This document shows, piece by piece, positions 15,066 to 22,066 of a stretch of 23,345 bases of DNA. The notes under the pieces are model-generated. The model searched no databases. It saw only the letters and a list, made by a program, of their open reading frames with translations, and had not been told where the DNA came from. The stretch's first letter is position 1, and every line of letters begins with the position of its first letter. The position numbers and the translations under genes are program-made. The DNA is from DASUPK01 sp036505735 (GTDB lineage: Bacteria; Actinomycetota; Thermoleophilia; Solirubrobacterales; 70-9). The stretch is taken from NCBI GenBank assembly GCA_036505735.1, contig DASXSZ010000101.1, positions 1-23,345 on the forward strand, read 5' to 3'.

Positions 15066-15338
15066 ATGAAGCTGAAGCGATCATTGCTTGCTGTATCCGC
15101 AACGCTTGCGCTGGCCCTGGGATTGAGTGGCTCGGCATCTGCTGCTGCAAATCCGGTCGCAAGCTGCTCTGGACTTGTCGGATCGAGCTTTGCCGGTACA
15201 CCCGGAGGCGAAGCCTCGGACCGGGGCGATGGCCGGGACGAGGCGGCTGAGGAAGGAATCCCACCGGGAGCGCTCTTCAGCGAGTTCTCGCAACTCCATT
15301 CCGGCGACGTCGACAGCTGTCACGAAGAAGGCGGCTAG
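15066..15338 (+). CDS. Small secreted protein with two cysteines, divergent from the SARP receptor
   Basis: This 90-residue protein has a classical Sec signal peptide: basic MKLKR, hydrophobic core LLAVSATLALALGL, and a cleavage site after SGSASA near residue 26. The mature part is about 64 residues, acidic and Gly/Ser/Glu-rich. Cys34 (NPVASCSGLVGS) lies near its beginning and Cys85 (GDVDSCHEEGG) near its end, so one disulfide could close it into a loop. I know no enzyme motif in it. The excellent ribosome binding site and the predicted SARP operator upstream suggest it is a regulated, highly expressed target of the neighbouring receptor. It could be the receptor's ligand, a cell-surface factor or an antimicrobial peptide; nothing in the sequence decides. 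Its stop is 24 bases from the end of the opposed hydrolase gene. Confidence 0.82.
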   Translation: MKLKRSLLAVSATLALALGLSGSASAAANPVASCSGLVGSSFAGTPGGEASDRGDGRDEAAEEGIPPGALFSEFSQLHSGDVDSCHEEGG

Positions 15339-15362
15339 TCCGTCGGCGCCCTGATCCGGTGA

Positions 15363-16403
15363 TCAGCTTGATCGCTCCAGGAAGTCCTCGACGACCCGGT
15401 TGAACCGCAGCGGGCGCTCGATCTGGGGGACGTGTCCGCAGCGGTCGAAGATGACCAGCTCGGCGTTGTCGCCGATCCGCTTCTCGTAGGAGAGCGCCGC
15501 CGGCACCGGCACGACCCGGTCATTGCGGCCCCAGATGATCAGCGTGGGGACCCCGATCTCTGACAGCCGGTCGCGGATGTCGTAGCCGACCAGGTTGATC
15601 AGCGCGTCGAAGTAGCCGGGGCTCTTCATCGCCGGGACCAGGTTCTCCCACAGGGCCTCGCGGCGAAGCGCGAGGGGGTCGTGGAAGACGCCCTGGAAGG
15701 CCGCCTTGCGCAGGCGCGCCCTCCGGATCCCGGCCATGTTCACCCGCAGCAGCGCGGGGCCGGCAGCTTTGCCCACCCTCGCCAGCATCGTGGCCGGCTC
15801 TCGCCGCGCGCGCGCCCAGGTGATCCCGGCGGCCGAGACGAGGACGAGGTCGTCAACGCGGTCGGGCTCGGTGATCGCGAGCTCGGTCGCGATGAACCCT
15901 CCCATCGAGTTGCCCACCAGCGAGCAGCGCTCGATCCCGAGCCGCTCGCAGACGTCTCGCAGGAACCGGCCGTAGGCCGGGATCGAGATCTCCCAGGGCG
16001 GCATCGGGCTGGCGCCGAAGCCGGGCAGGTCGATCGCGACGACCCGGTGCGTCCGGGCGAAGTGGGGGATGTTCTCGAGCCAGTTCTGCCAGCAACCGGA
16101 GAGCCCGTGGACGAAGAGCAGTGGCGGGCCCTCGCCCAGCTCGACGTAGTTCGTCTCCGCTCCGACCACCTCGATCCGGTGCCGATGCTCGCGCCAGTCG
16201 ATCCGCAGCCACTCCGGATCCGGATTCCCGTAGGGATCAGGGCCGTCGGACGGCGTGGCCGGTGGCAGCTCGACCCGGCCTCTGGCGAGGCGGAAGGCAT
16301 AGGCCGTATCGGACGCGATCCGCCGCAGTTCGTCGCGGACTGGGCGTTCGTCCTCAGTCTGTTTGGTCTCAGCTTGGTTGGTGACCGTCATCGGCTTCGC
16401 CAT
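15363..16403 (-). CDS. Alpha/beta-fold hydrolase
   Basis: This 346-residue hydrolase has a complete alpha/beta catalytic triad: nucleophile Ser166 in VGNSMGGF, Asp295 in IIWGRNDRVVP, and His324 in DRCGHVPQIERP. The oxyanion segment LLFVHGLSGCWQNWLENIP lies at 96-113. The first 85 residues are a charged N-terminal extension before the fold. No signal peptide is present, so it is probably cytosolic. The substrate cannot be told; esterases, epoxide hydrolases and C–C hydrolases share this layout. ATG 16403 is preferred because GAGGAG lies ten bases upstream; a GTG at 16439 would add 12 residues. It follows the cyclo-ligase-like gene on the same strand by 45 bases and is probably co-transcribed with it. 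Confidence 0.9.
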   Translation of the reverse strand: MAKPMTVTNQAETKQTEDERPVRDELRRIASDTAYAFRLARGRVELPPATPSDGPDPYGNPDPEWLRIDWREHRHRIEVVGAETNYVELGEGPPLLFVHGLSGCWQNWLENIPHFARTHRVVAIDLPGFGASPMPPWEISIPAYGRFLRDVCERLGIERCSLVGNSMGGFIATELAITEPDRVDDLVLVSAAGITWARARREPATMLARVGKAAGPALLRVNMAGIRRARLRKAAFQGVFHDPLALRREALWENLVPAMKSPGYFDALINLVGYDIRDRLSEIGVPTLIIWGRNDRVVPVPAALSYEKRIGDNAELVIFDRCGHVPQIERPLRFNRVVEDFLERSS

Positions 16404-16448
16404 CAAACGGGTTGCTCCTCGGCTGTCGCCTCGGAGCACCCTCGCATC

Positions 16449-17162
16449 TCACGCGTACCCCATCCGCTCCAGGATCGGGATCTCGCGGATCTGGGGCGGC
16501 TGCAGGTGGTCCCAGAGAATGCCCCGCGGACGCGGGTACTGCCGCTCGACCTCGATCACCGCGCGCGGTGTCGCGATCAGGTCGACCGGCAGATCGTGCG
16601 CCGTCGTCTGCAGGTGCTCGCGCAGGATCTGGATCGGATGCACGGTGGTGGCGACCGTGGTGTGGTCGTCGATCTTGCCGGCGTGGATCAGCAGCCCGTA
16701 CTCGAGATCGGAGAACCCGCCGCCCTTGCCGATCCGGGCGCCGCTGAGATTCACCGCCACCGAGCCGCAGAGGACGAAGTCGATGCCCGGGAGGTCCTCC
16801 TCGGCGACCACCCTGCCGTGTCGCATCGCCCCCTTGATCGTGGCGGCCTCGCGTACCTGTTTTGCGGAGAATTTGCGCGGATCGAGCAAGCGGAAGGGAT
16901 GCGGGTCGCGGAGCCTGGGCACGGCCATGATCAGCGTCTTCCCCTCCTCCAGCGCCGTGCGGCGGGCGTGGGTCTGCGGCGAATCCGGGTTGACCTTGAT
17001 CACCTGGGCCCGCTTCCAGACGCGGTGTGCTGCGAGCTTCTCGGCGGCCAGCTTGGCGCCGGCGAAGTTGGGGATCCTGCCCTCGGCGCCCGGGAAGCGC
17101 GAGACCCCCTCGCGCTCCATCCCCTTCCAAACGTCCCGGCGGACCTGGTCCTTGGTCCGCAT
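16449..17162 (-). CDS. 5-formyltetrahydrofolate cyclo-ligase family protein
   Basis: The 237-residue product resembles the MTHFS/5-FCL fold, whose classical members convert 5-formyl-THF to 5,10-methenyl-THF using ATP. The best-conserved segment is ARIGKGGGFSDLEYGLL (142-158), corresponding to the family's RxGxGGGYYDR loop. VIKVNPDSPQTHARRTALEEGKTLIMAVPRL and ATTVHPIQIL also fit. The loop has SDLEY in place of the usual YYDR, and the protein is longer than a typical cyclo-ligase (about 190). It may therefore be a divergent subfamily with a different substrate, as in the eukaryotic MTHFSD group. ATG 17162 begins MRTKDQVRRDVWKGMEREGV. It is divergent from the L,D-transpeptidase gene across a 185-base spacer and probably leads an operon with the hydrolase. 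Confidence 0.82.
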   Translation of the reverse strand: MRTKDQVRRDVWKGMEREGVSRFPGAEGRIPNFAGAKLAAEKLAAHRVWKRAQVIKVNPDSPQTHARRTALEEGKTLIMAVPRLRDPHPFRLLDPRKFSAKQVREAATIKGAMRHGRVVAEEDLPGIDFVLCGSVAVNLSGARIGKGGGFSDLEYGLLIHAGKIDDHTTVATTVHPIQILREHLQTTAHDLPVDLIATPRAVIEVERQYPRPRGILWDHLQPPQIREIPILERMGYA

Positions 17163-17305
17163 CAGGCCGGGATGGCGGTGGGGGACATTCCGCGGGCATC
17201 CTAGGGGCCATCAGCCGCCCGATGGAGGCAGATCGAGCCGGCGCACATTACCCGCAAAGCGCGTTGCGAAACCTGCCCGGGTCTGGCTCCGGGGACCGCG
17301 ATTCG

Positions 17306-17311
17306 TAGAAT
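17306..17311 (+). promoter_or_regulatory. Possible -10 box (TAGAAT) for the L,D-transpeptidase gene
   Basis: TAGAAT matches the TATAAT consensus at five of six positions and lies 36 bases before the GTG at 17348. The -35 region is not clear. It falls in the 185-base divergent spacer 17163-17347, in which I see nothing else definite. Confidence 0.4.
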
Positions 17312-17347
17312 CCCGCCGAGGGGGGAAAGCTGATCCACGACTCGTAA

Positions 17348-18409
17348 GTGCGCGCAAAGCTGAACATGCCCCACAAGGTCCTGATCGCCCTCGCGGCGCT
17401 CGTCACCATGGGCCTCTTGCTCGCCGTCGGTGTTTGGGCATACGACGACGCGCAGAAGGATCAGATCGCGCCGGGGATCAAGGTCGGCGGGGTGGACGTC
17501 GGCGGCCGCGATGCGGACTCGGCGCGGAAGATCATCAAGAGGGAGGTCGTCGCGCCCCTCAAGCAACCGGTGGTCGTGAGCTTCGACGGCAAGCAGTACA
17601 CCCTGAGCCCGAAGATCCTGCACGAGACCGCGGACGTCGATGGCATGGTCCAGGAGGCGATCGACCGCAGCCGGCAGGGCAGCATCCTCGACCGCGTCAC
17701 GCGCTACGCGAGCGGCGGCGAGGTGAACGCGGATCTGCAGCCGCGGGTCGCATATGACAAATCGGCCGTCAAGGACTTCGTCAACCAGCTCGCGGAGCGA
17801 ATCGATCAGGAGCCCGTGGACGCGACCGTGGTGCCCACGAACGGCGGGGCGAAGCTGCAGAAGAGTGCCGGAGAGGCGGGGCTCGCGGTTGAGAAGGGAC
17901 CGATGACTGAGGCGATCAACAATGCCGCCCGCTCGCCCGGGCGCGACCAGGCGATCCACGCTGTGGTCAAGGAGACGAAGCCGGAGGTCACCACCAAGGA
18001 GCTGCCGCGGGCCTACGCGCGCTACATCACGATCGACCGCGCAAGCTTCACGCTCCGCTTCTTCCACCACCTGAGGCTGGAGAAGAGCTACCTGGTCGCG
18101 GTCGGCCAGCAGGGCCTCGAGACGCCGGCCGGCCTCTATCACGTCCTGGACAAGCAGGTCGACCCCTCCTGGCACGTCCCCAACTCGGCCTGGGCCGGCA
18201 GCCTGGCCGGCCAGGTGATCCCGCCGGGCCCGGCCGATCCACTCAAGGCCCGGTGGATCGGCATCTTCGACGGCGCCGGCATCCATGGCACGCTGGAGAC
18301 CTCTTCCCTCGGTCACGCGTTTTCGCACGGCTGCGTGCGGATGTCGATCCCGGACGTGGAGGATCTCTACGACCGCGTGGACGTCGGGGACCCGATCTAC
18401 ATTCAGTAA
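17348..18409 (+). CDS. Membrane-anchored L,D-transpeptidase (YkuD) with peptidoglycan-binding-like domain
   Basis: L,D-transpeptidases make 3-3 cross-links in peptidoglycan or attach proteins to it, outside the membrane. The 353-residue protein has an N-terminal membrane helix (about 9-31). Residues about 40-215 resemble the PG_binding_4/VanW-associated repeat region (IKVGGVDVGGRDADSARKII). The YkuD catalytic domain covers 225-353, with IHGT (His313) and HAFSHGCVRM containing catalytic Cys329. Start GTG 17348 directly follows an in-frame TAA; ATG 17366 is a possible alternative that keeps the helix. The next gene, a recombinase, starts 30 bases later, so the two may be co-transcribed. The call is secure at family level; which cross-link it makes is unknown. 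Confidence 0.94.
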   Translation: MRAKLNMPHKVLIALAALVTMGLLLAVGVWAYDDAQKDQIAPGIKVGGVDVGGRDADSARKIIKREVVAPLKQPVVVSFDGKQYTLSPKILHETADVDGMVQEAIDRSRQGSILDRVTRYASGGEVNADLQPRVAYDKSAVKDFVNQLAERIDQEPVDATVVPTNGGAKLQKSAGEAGLAVEKGPMTEAINNAARSPGRDQAIHAVVKETKPEVTTKELPRAYARYITIDRASFTLRFFHHLRLEKSYLVAVGQQGLETPAGLYHVLDKQVDPSWHVPNSAWAGSLAGQVIPPGPADPLKARWIGIFDGAGIHGTLETSSLGHAFSHGCVRMSIPDVEDLYDRVDVGDPIYIQ

Positions 18410-18410
18410 C

Positions 18411-18433
18411 GGAGGGGCCGCGCCTCGCGCGGC
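18411..18433 (+). promoter_or_regulatory. Ribosome binding site separated from xer start by a hairpin
   Basis: GGAGGG (18411-18416) is a strong Shine-Dalgarno sequence but lies 23 bases from ATG 18440. Between them GCCGCGC (18417-18423) and GCGCGGC (18427-18433) form a perfect seven-pair stem with a three-base loop. Folding would bring the site to an effective six-base spacing. The hairpin has no T-run, so termination is less likely. Confidence 0.4.
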
Positions 18434-18439
18434 GAAGTC

Positions 18440-19366
18440 ATGTACATGGGCGAGGCGATCCGAGAGCCCTCGCTGAGCGCCCCCTGGCGCGAGGCCTTGC
18501 GACTGTTCGACCGCGACCTCGCCGTCCGCTCCGCGGCGGAGGCGACCAGGAAGGCCTACACGACCGACGTCGGCCAGCTCGCCGAGTGGGCGAGCTCGAG
18601 CGGCAAGGGGCCCGCGGCCCTGGGGCACCGGGACCTCCGCCGCTTCGCCGCGAGCCTCTCCGACCGGGGAATCTCGAAGGCGGGCGTGGCGCGCAAGCTC
18701 GCCGCGATCCGCTCCTTCTACAACGCGCTGCTGCGAGCGGACCAGGTGAGCGCCAACCCCGCTGACCTGGTGGCCACGCCGAAGCGCGACCGCAAGCTCC
18801 CTCGTGTTCTCAGCCGCGACGAGATGCAGACTCTGCTCGACGGGATCCCGACCCGAACACCCCTCGAGATGCGCGACCGGGCCATGCTCGAGCTCGCCTA
18901 CTCCTGCGGCCTCCGGGCCGAGGAGGTCATCAACCTCGACATCGACTCGCCCGACTTCGACGGCGAGCGGCTCCGGGTGGAGGGAAAGGGCGGCAAGACC
19001 CGCCTCGTCCCGATCGGCGAGCCGGCGCGCGACGCCCTCACCCGATACCTGGAGCGAGGTCGCCCCGCCCTGCTCGGGCCCGGCCCGGAGAGCGCCCTGC
19101 TGGTCTCGAAAAGCGGCCGGCGCCTGCACCCTTCCGACGTCCGCCGCCGGCTGCAGCGCTGGGTGCGCGAGGCGGCGATCGCCGGCGGGGTCTCGCCGCA
19201 CGCCCTGCGCCACTCGTTCGCGACCCACCTGCTCGAGGGTGGGGCGGACCTGCGGTCGATCCAGGAGCTGCTCGGACACTCGAGCCTCTCGACGACGCAG
19301 GTTTACACCCAAGTCGAGCCATCCTGGCTGCAAAGCCAGTACGCACGGAGTCATCCTCGCGCTTGA
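18440..19366 (+). CDS. xerD: Tyrosine recombinase XerC/XerD
   Basis: Xer recombinases resolve chromosome dimers at dif, working with FtsK at division. The 308-residue protein has the N-terminal SAM-like core-binding domain (about 17-105) and the catalytic domain with Arg159 (CGLRAEEVINL), Lys185 (EGKGGKTRLVP), His254 and Arg257 (SPHALRHSFATHLLEGG), His280 (LLGHSSLSTTQVYT) and nucleophile Tyr289. All catalytic residues are present and the length is typical for Xer. The short linker and lack of an integrase-type arm-binding domain, with no phage or island genes nearby, favour the housekeeping enzyme. XerC and XerD cannot be separated by eye, so the symbol is a best guess. ATG 18440 was chosen; ATG 18446 is also possible. 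Confidence 0.9.
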   Translation: MYMGEAIREPSLSAPWREALRLFDRDLAVRSAAEATRKAYTTDVGQLAEWASSSGKGPAALGHRDLRRFAASLSDRGISKAGVARKLAAIRSFYNALLRADQVSANPADLVATPKRDRKLPRVLSRDEMQTLLDGIPTRTPLEMRDRAMLELAYSCGLRAEEVINLDIDSPDFDGERLRVEGKGGKTRLVPIGEPARDALTRYLERGRPALLGPGPESALLVSKSGRRLHPSDVRRRLQRWVREAAIAGGVSPHALRHSFATHLLEGGADLRSIQELLGHSSLSTTQVYTQVEPSWLQSQYARSHPRA

Positions 19367-19452
19367 GGAATCCGCCGGAGTGCTGGTGAAAGGCGCCTGC
19401 AGCTGCACTCGAACGCCGTGCTGCGGCTGCGCTCGCGCCTGAAGACCTCGGG

Positions 19453-19481
19453 TTGATCCGGGCATGACGTTCACATAGGGT
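19453..19481 (+). promoter_or_regulatory. Sigma-70-type promoter of the EF-G-like gene
   Basis: The -35 box TTGATC (19453-19458) and -10 box TAGGGT (19476-19481) are separated by exactly 17 bases. The -10 box ends eight bases before ATG 19490, so the message would be leaderless or nearly so. This is the best complete promoter in the window. Confidence 0.6.
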
Positions 19482-19489
19482 CCGTGGCC

Positions 19490-21577
19490 ATGCCTCATAA
19501 GGCAGCGGATCGGATTCGAAATGTCGCGCTGATCGGCCATCGCGGCAGCGGCAAGACGTCGCTGCACGAGGCCCTGCTCTTCGAGGCCGGGGTGGTGAAC
19601 CGGCTCGGCCGGGTCGAGGACGGCACCACGGTCTCCGACTTCGAGCCCGATGAGCAGGCCCGCGAGATGTCGATCGGCGCCTCGGTCGCAGCCTTTGAGT
19701 ACGACGGGCGCAAGATCAACCTGATCGACACGCCAGGCGATCCGAGCTTCATCGCCGACACGATCGCCTCGCTCCGCGTGGTCGACGCCGCGGTCGTCGT
19801 GGTCAACGCGGTGATGGGAGTCGAGGTCCATACGGAGCGTCTCTGGCAGCGGGCGGACAAGCAGGGATTGGCGCGCCTGGTGTTCGTCAACATGCTCGAC
19901 CGCGAGCGGGCCGATTTCTTCCGCACCCTCGAATCTCTCCAGGCGGCCTTCGGCAACCACGTCGTCGCCACGGAGGTCCCGATCGGCTCCGAGCACGAGG
20001 TCCGCGGGGTGATCGACCTGATCGACATGAAGGCATTCGTCGCCCAGGGGGAGGAGAGGGGCGCCCCCGAGCCCCAGGACATTCCCGGGGAGCTCGCCGA
20101 GCAGGCGCAGGAGTACCGCGAGAAGCTGATGGACGAGGTGGCGGAGAACTCCGACGAGCTCATGGAGCGCTACCTCGAGGGCGAGGAGATCGACCACGAC
20201 GAGATCGTCACCGTGCTCAAACAGGGCGTCACGGACGGCAGGATCTTCCCGGTCGCCTGCGGGGTCGCGACCAAGAACCTCGGCACCACCCGGCTGCTCG
20301 AGGCCCTGGTCGAGGACCTGCCATCCCCGGCCATGCGGGGTGCGGTCACCGCCATCGGCGACGACGGCGAGGCAATCGAGATCTCCCCGGACGAGGACGG
20401 CGAGCTGGTCGCCTACGTCTTCAAGACGCTCGCCGATCCCTACGCCGGCCGGCTCAACCTCTTCCGCGTCTTCTCCGGCGTTCTGAAGGGCGACTCGCAG
20501 GTGACGAACGTGACCCGTCGCGCCAGGGAGCGAATCGGTCAGCTGCTGGTCTCCCAGGGCAAGGAGCACGAGCAGGTCGACGAGCTTGGTGCGGGCGACA
20601 TAGGCGCGGTGGCCAAGCTCAAGGAGACCCGGGCCGGCGACGTGCTCGCGGAGAAGGACGCCAAGATCTCCTTCCCGCCGCTCGATCTGCCGGCGCCGGT
20701 GATGGCCTTCGCCTTCGAGCCCAAGACCAAGGGCGACGAGGAGAAGGCGGCGAGCGCGATCCGTCGCCTCGAGGAGGAGGACCCGACGCTCGACGTTCAC
20801 CGCGACCCCCAGACCGGCGAGCAGATCATCGCCGGGCTCACCCAGATCCACGTCGAGGTGATCACCGACCGGATAAAGGAGCGCTTCGGCGCCGAGATCA
20901 ACCTGAAGCCGCCGCGCGTCCCCTACCTGGAGTCGATCCGCAAGGCCGCCAAGGCCCACGGCCGCTACAAGAAGCAGACCGGCGGCCGTGGGCAGTTCGG
21001 CGACTGCCACATCGAGATCGAGCCCGGCGAGGCGGGGACCGGCCTCGACTTCATCGACGCGATCAAGGGCGGCGTGATCCCGAAGGGCTTCATCCCGGCC
21101 GTCGAGAAGGGGATCGCCGAGGCGATGCAGCACGGCACCCTCGCCGGTTATCCGGTGAAGGACGTGCGGGTCAGGCTCTACGACGGCTCGCACCACTCCG
21201 TCGACTCCTCGGAAATGGCCTTCAAGATCGCTGGTTCGATGGCGTTCAAGCAGGCGATGGAGCAGGCCGACCCGGTGCTGCTCGAGCCGATCATGCTGCT
21301 CACCGTCAGCGTCCCCGAGGACGTTGTCGGCGATGTGGTGGGCGATCTCAACTCCCGGCGCGGTCGGCCGCTCGGCATGGAGGCGAAGGGGTCGGCCACC
21401 GAGATCAAGGCCGAGGTGCCGATGGCCGAGGTGCTCGACTACGCGCGCGACCTGCGCCAGATCACGGGCGGGCGCGGCGACTACACGATGGAGTTCGCCC
21501 GCCACGAGGAGATCCCGGCACACCTCGCCCAGAAGGTGATCTCCGAGGCGCGCTCGGAGGAGGAAGTGCGGGCCTGA
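19490..21577 (+). CDS. EF-G-like translational GTPase homologue with altered G motifs
   Basis: The 695-residue protein has all five EF-G domains, including the domain IV segment GRYKKQTGGRGQFGDCHIEIEPGE and the domain V segment NSRRGRPLGMEAKG. The GTPase motifs differ from true EF-G. The P-loop is GHRGSGKTS (16-24) instead of AHxDxGKTT. The G3 motif is DTPGD with Asp84 where EF-G has the catalytic His. G4 is NMLD (134-137) in place of NKMD. This matches the EF-G2/FusA2-like paralogues of actinobacteria; I recall that a mycobacterial EF-G2 was reported to lack ribosome-dependent GTPase activity. The main fusA is presumably elsewhere, with the str operon. ATG 19490 was preferred to GTG 19484 from promoter spacing. 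A role in stress or ribosome handling is only a guess. Confidence 0.88.
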   Translation: MPHKAADRIRNVALIGHRGSGKTSLHEALLFEAGVVNRLGRVEDGTTVSDFEPDEQAREMSIGASVAAFEYDGRKINLIDTPGDPSFIADTIASLRVVDAAVVVVNAVMGVEVHTERLWQRADKQGLARLVFVNMLDRERADFFRTLESLQAAFGNHVVATEVPIGSEHEVRGVIDLIDMKAFVAQGEERGAPEPQDIPGELAEQAQEYREKLMDEVAENSDELMERYLEGEEIDHDEIVTVLKQGVTDGRIFPVACGVATKNLGTTRLLEALVEDLPSPAMRGAVTAIGDDGEAIEISPDEDGELVAYVFKTLADPYAGRLNLFRVFSGVLKGDSQVTNVTRRARERIGQLLVSQGKEHEQVDELGAGDIGAVAKLKETRAGDVLAEKDAKISFPPLDLPAPVMAFAFEPKTKGDEEKAASAIRRLEEEDPTLDVHRDPQTGEQIIAGLTQIHVEVITDRIKERFGAEINLKPPRVPYLESIRKAAKAHGRYKKQTGGRGQFGDCHIEIEPGEAGTGLDFIDAIKGGVIPKGFIPAVEKGIAEAMQHGTLAGYPVKDVRVRLYDGSHHSVDSSEMAFKIAGSMAFKQAMEQADPVLLEPIMLLTVSVPEDVVGDVVGDLNSRRGRPLGMEAKGSATEIKAEVPMAEVLDYARDLRQITGGRGDYTMEFARHEEIPAHLAQKVISEARSEEEVRA

Positions 21578-21589
21578 TCATCGCCGCTG

Positions 21590-21595
21590 TAGGTT
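21590..21595 (+). promoter_or_regulatory. Possible -10 box (TAGGTT) for the RNase HI gene
   Basis: TAGGTT lies nine bases before ATG 21605 in the 27-base gap after the EF-G-like gene, with no ribosome binding site. A leaderless start is possible; the -35 box is not clear. Confidence 0.3.
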
Positions 21596-21604
21596 GCGGC
21601 ACGG

Positions 21605-22009
21605 ATGAAGAGGGTGATCGTCAACGTCGACGGCGGCTCGCGGGGGAATCCGGGTCCGGCGGCGATCGCCGCCGTCGCCGCCGATCCCTCCGGCGAGGTC
21701 CTCGCCGAGCGCTCAGAGACCATCGGGGAGACGACCAACAACGTGGCCGAGTACCGGGCGCTGCTTCTGGGGATCGACCTGGCCAGGGAGCTCGGCGCCG
21801 ACGAGGTGGAGTTCGTCGGCGACTCGATGCTGATCGTCGAGCAGGTGCGGGGCAACTGGAAGGTCAAGCAAGAGCACCTGCGCCCCCTTCACACCAAGGC
21901 GACGGACGCGCTCCGCGACCTGGGCAGCTGGTCGATCCGCCATGTGAAGCGCGACGAGAATTCCCGGGCGGACGAGCTTCTCAATGAGGAGCTGGACTCG
22001 TTGCAATGA
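21605..22009 (+). CDS. rnhA: Ribonuclease HI family protein
   Basis: RNase HI degrades the RNA strand of RNA–DNA hybrids. The 134-residue protein shows the acidic catalytic set: Asp9 in NVDGGSRGNPGPAA, Glu49 in NNVAEYRALLLG, Asp73 in FVGDSMLIVEQ and Asp123 near the end (VKRDENSRADELLNEEL). It lacks the basic handle region of E. coli RNase HI, as do many archaeal-type and Gram-positive short RNases H. It resembles the stand-alone RnhA domain that in mycobacteria is fused to CobC-like phosphatase; here no fusion is present. ATG 21605 gives MKRVIVNVDGG. The stop codon is part of the terminator stem. With rnhB at 4409 the window codes for both RNase H types. Confidence 0.93.
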   Translation: MKRVIVNVDGGSRGNPGPAAIAAVAADPSGEVLAERSETIGETTNNVAEYRALLLGIDLARELGADEVEFVGDSMLIVEQVRGNWKVKQEHLRPLHTKATDALRDLGSWSIRHVKRDENSRADELLNEELDSLQ

Positions 22010-22038
22010 AAGGCCGGGTCCTCAGGACCCGGCCTTTC
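22008..22038. terminator. Strong bidirectional terminator between rnhA and the protease gene
   Basis: Bases 22008-22021 pair perfectly with 22025-22038 (14 pairs, TCA loop). The outer part is AAAGG/CCTTT, so a short T-run follows the G+C-rich core on both strands. It lies between convergent genes, and its left arm overlaps the rnhA TGA. Confidence 0.85.
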
Positions 22039-22066
22039 CAGCCTCATCGGTTCTTGTGGGCGCCCT

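Noticed and set aside
17201..21523. 1440-codon open frame on the minus strand
   Set aside because: It is antisense to three well-supported genes (L,D-transpeptidase, Xer, EF-G-like). Its translation is rich in Arg, His, Leu and Val with no domain. Long antisense frames are expected in very G+C-rich DNA.
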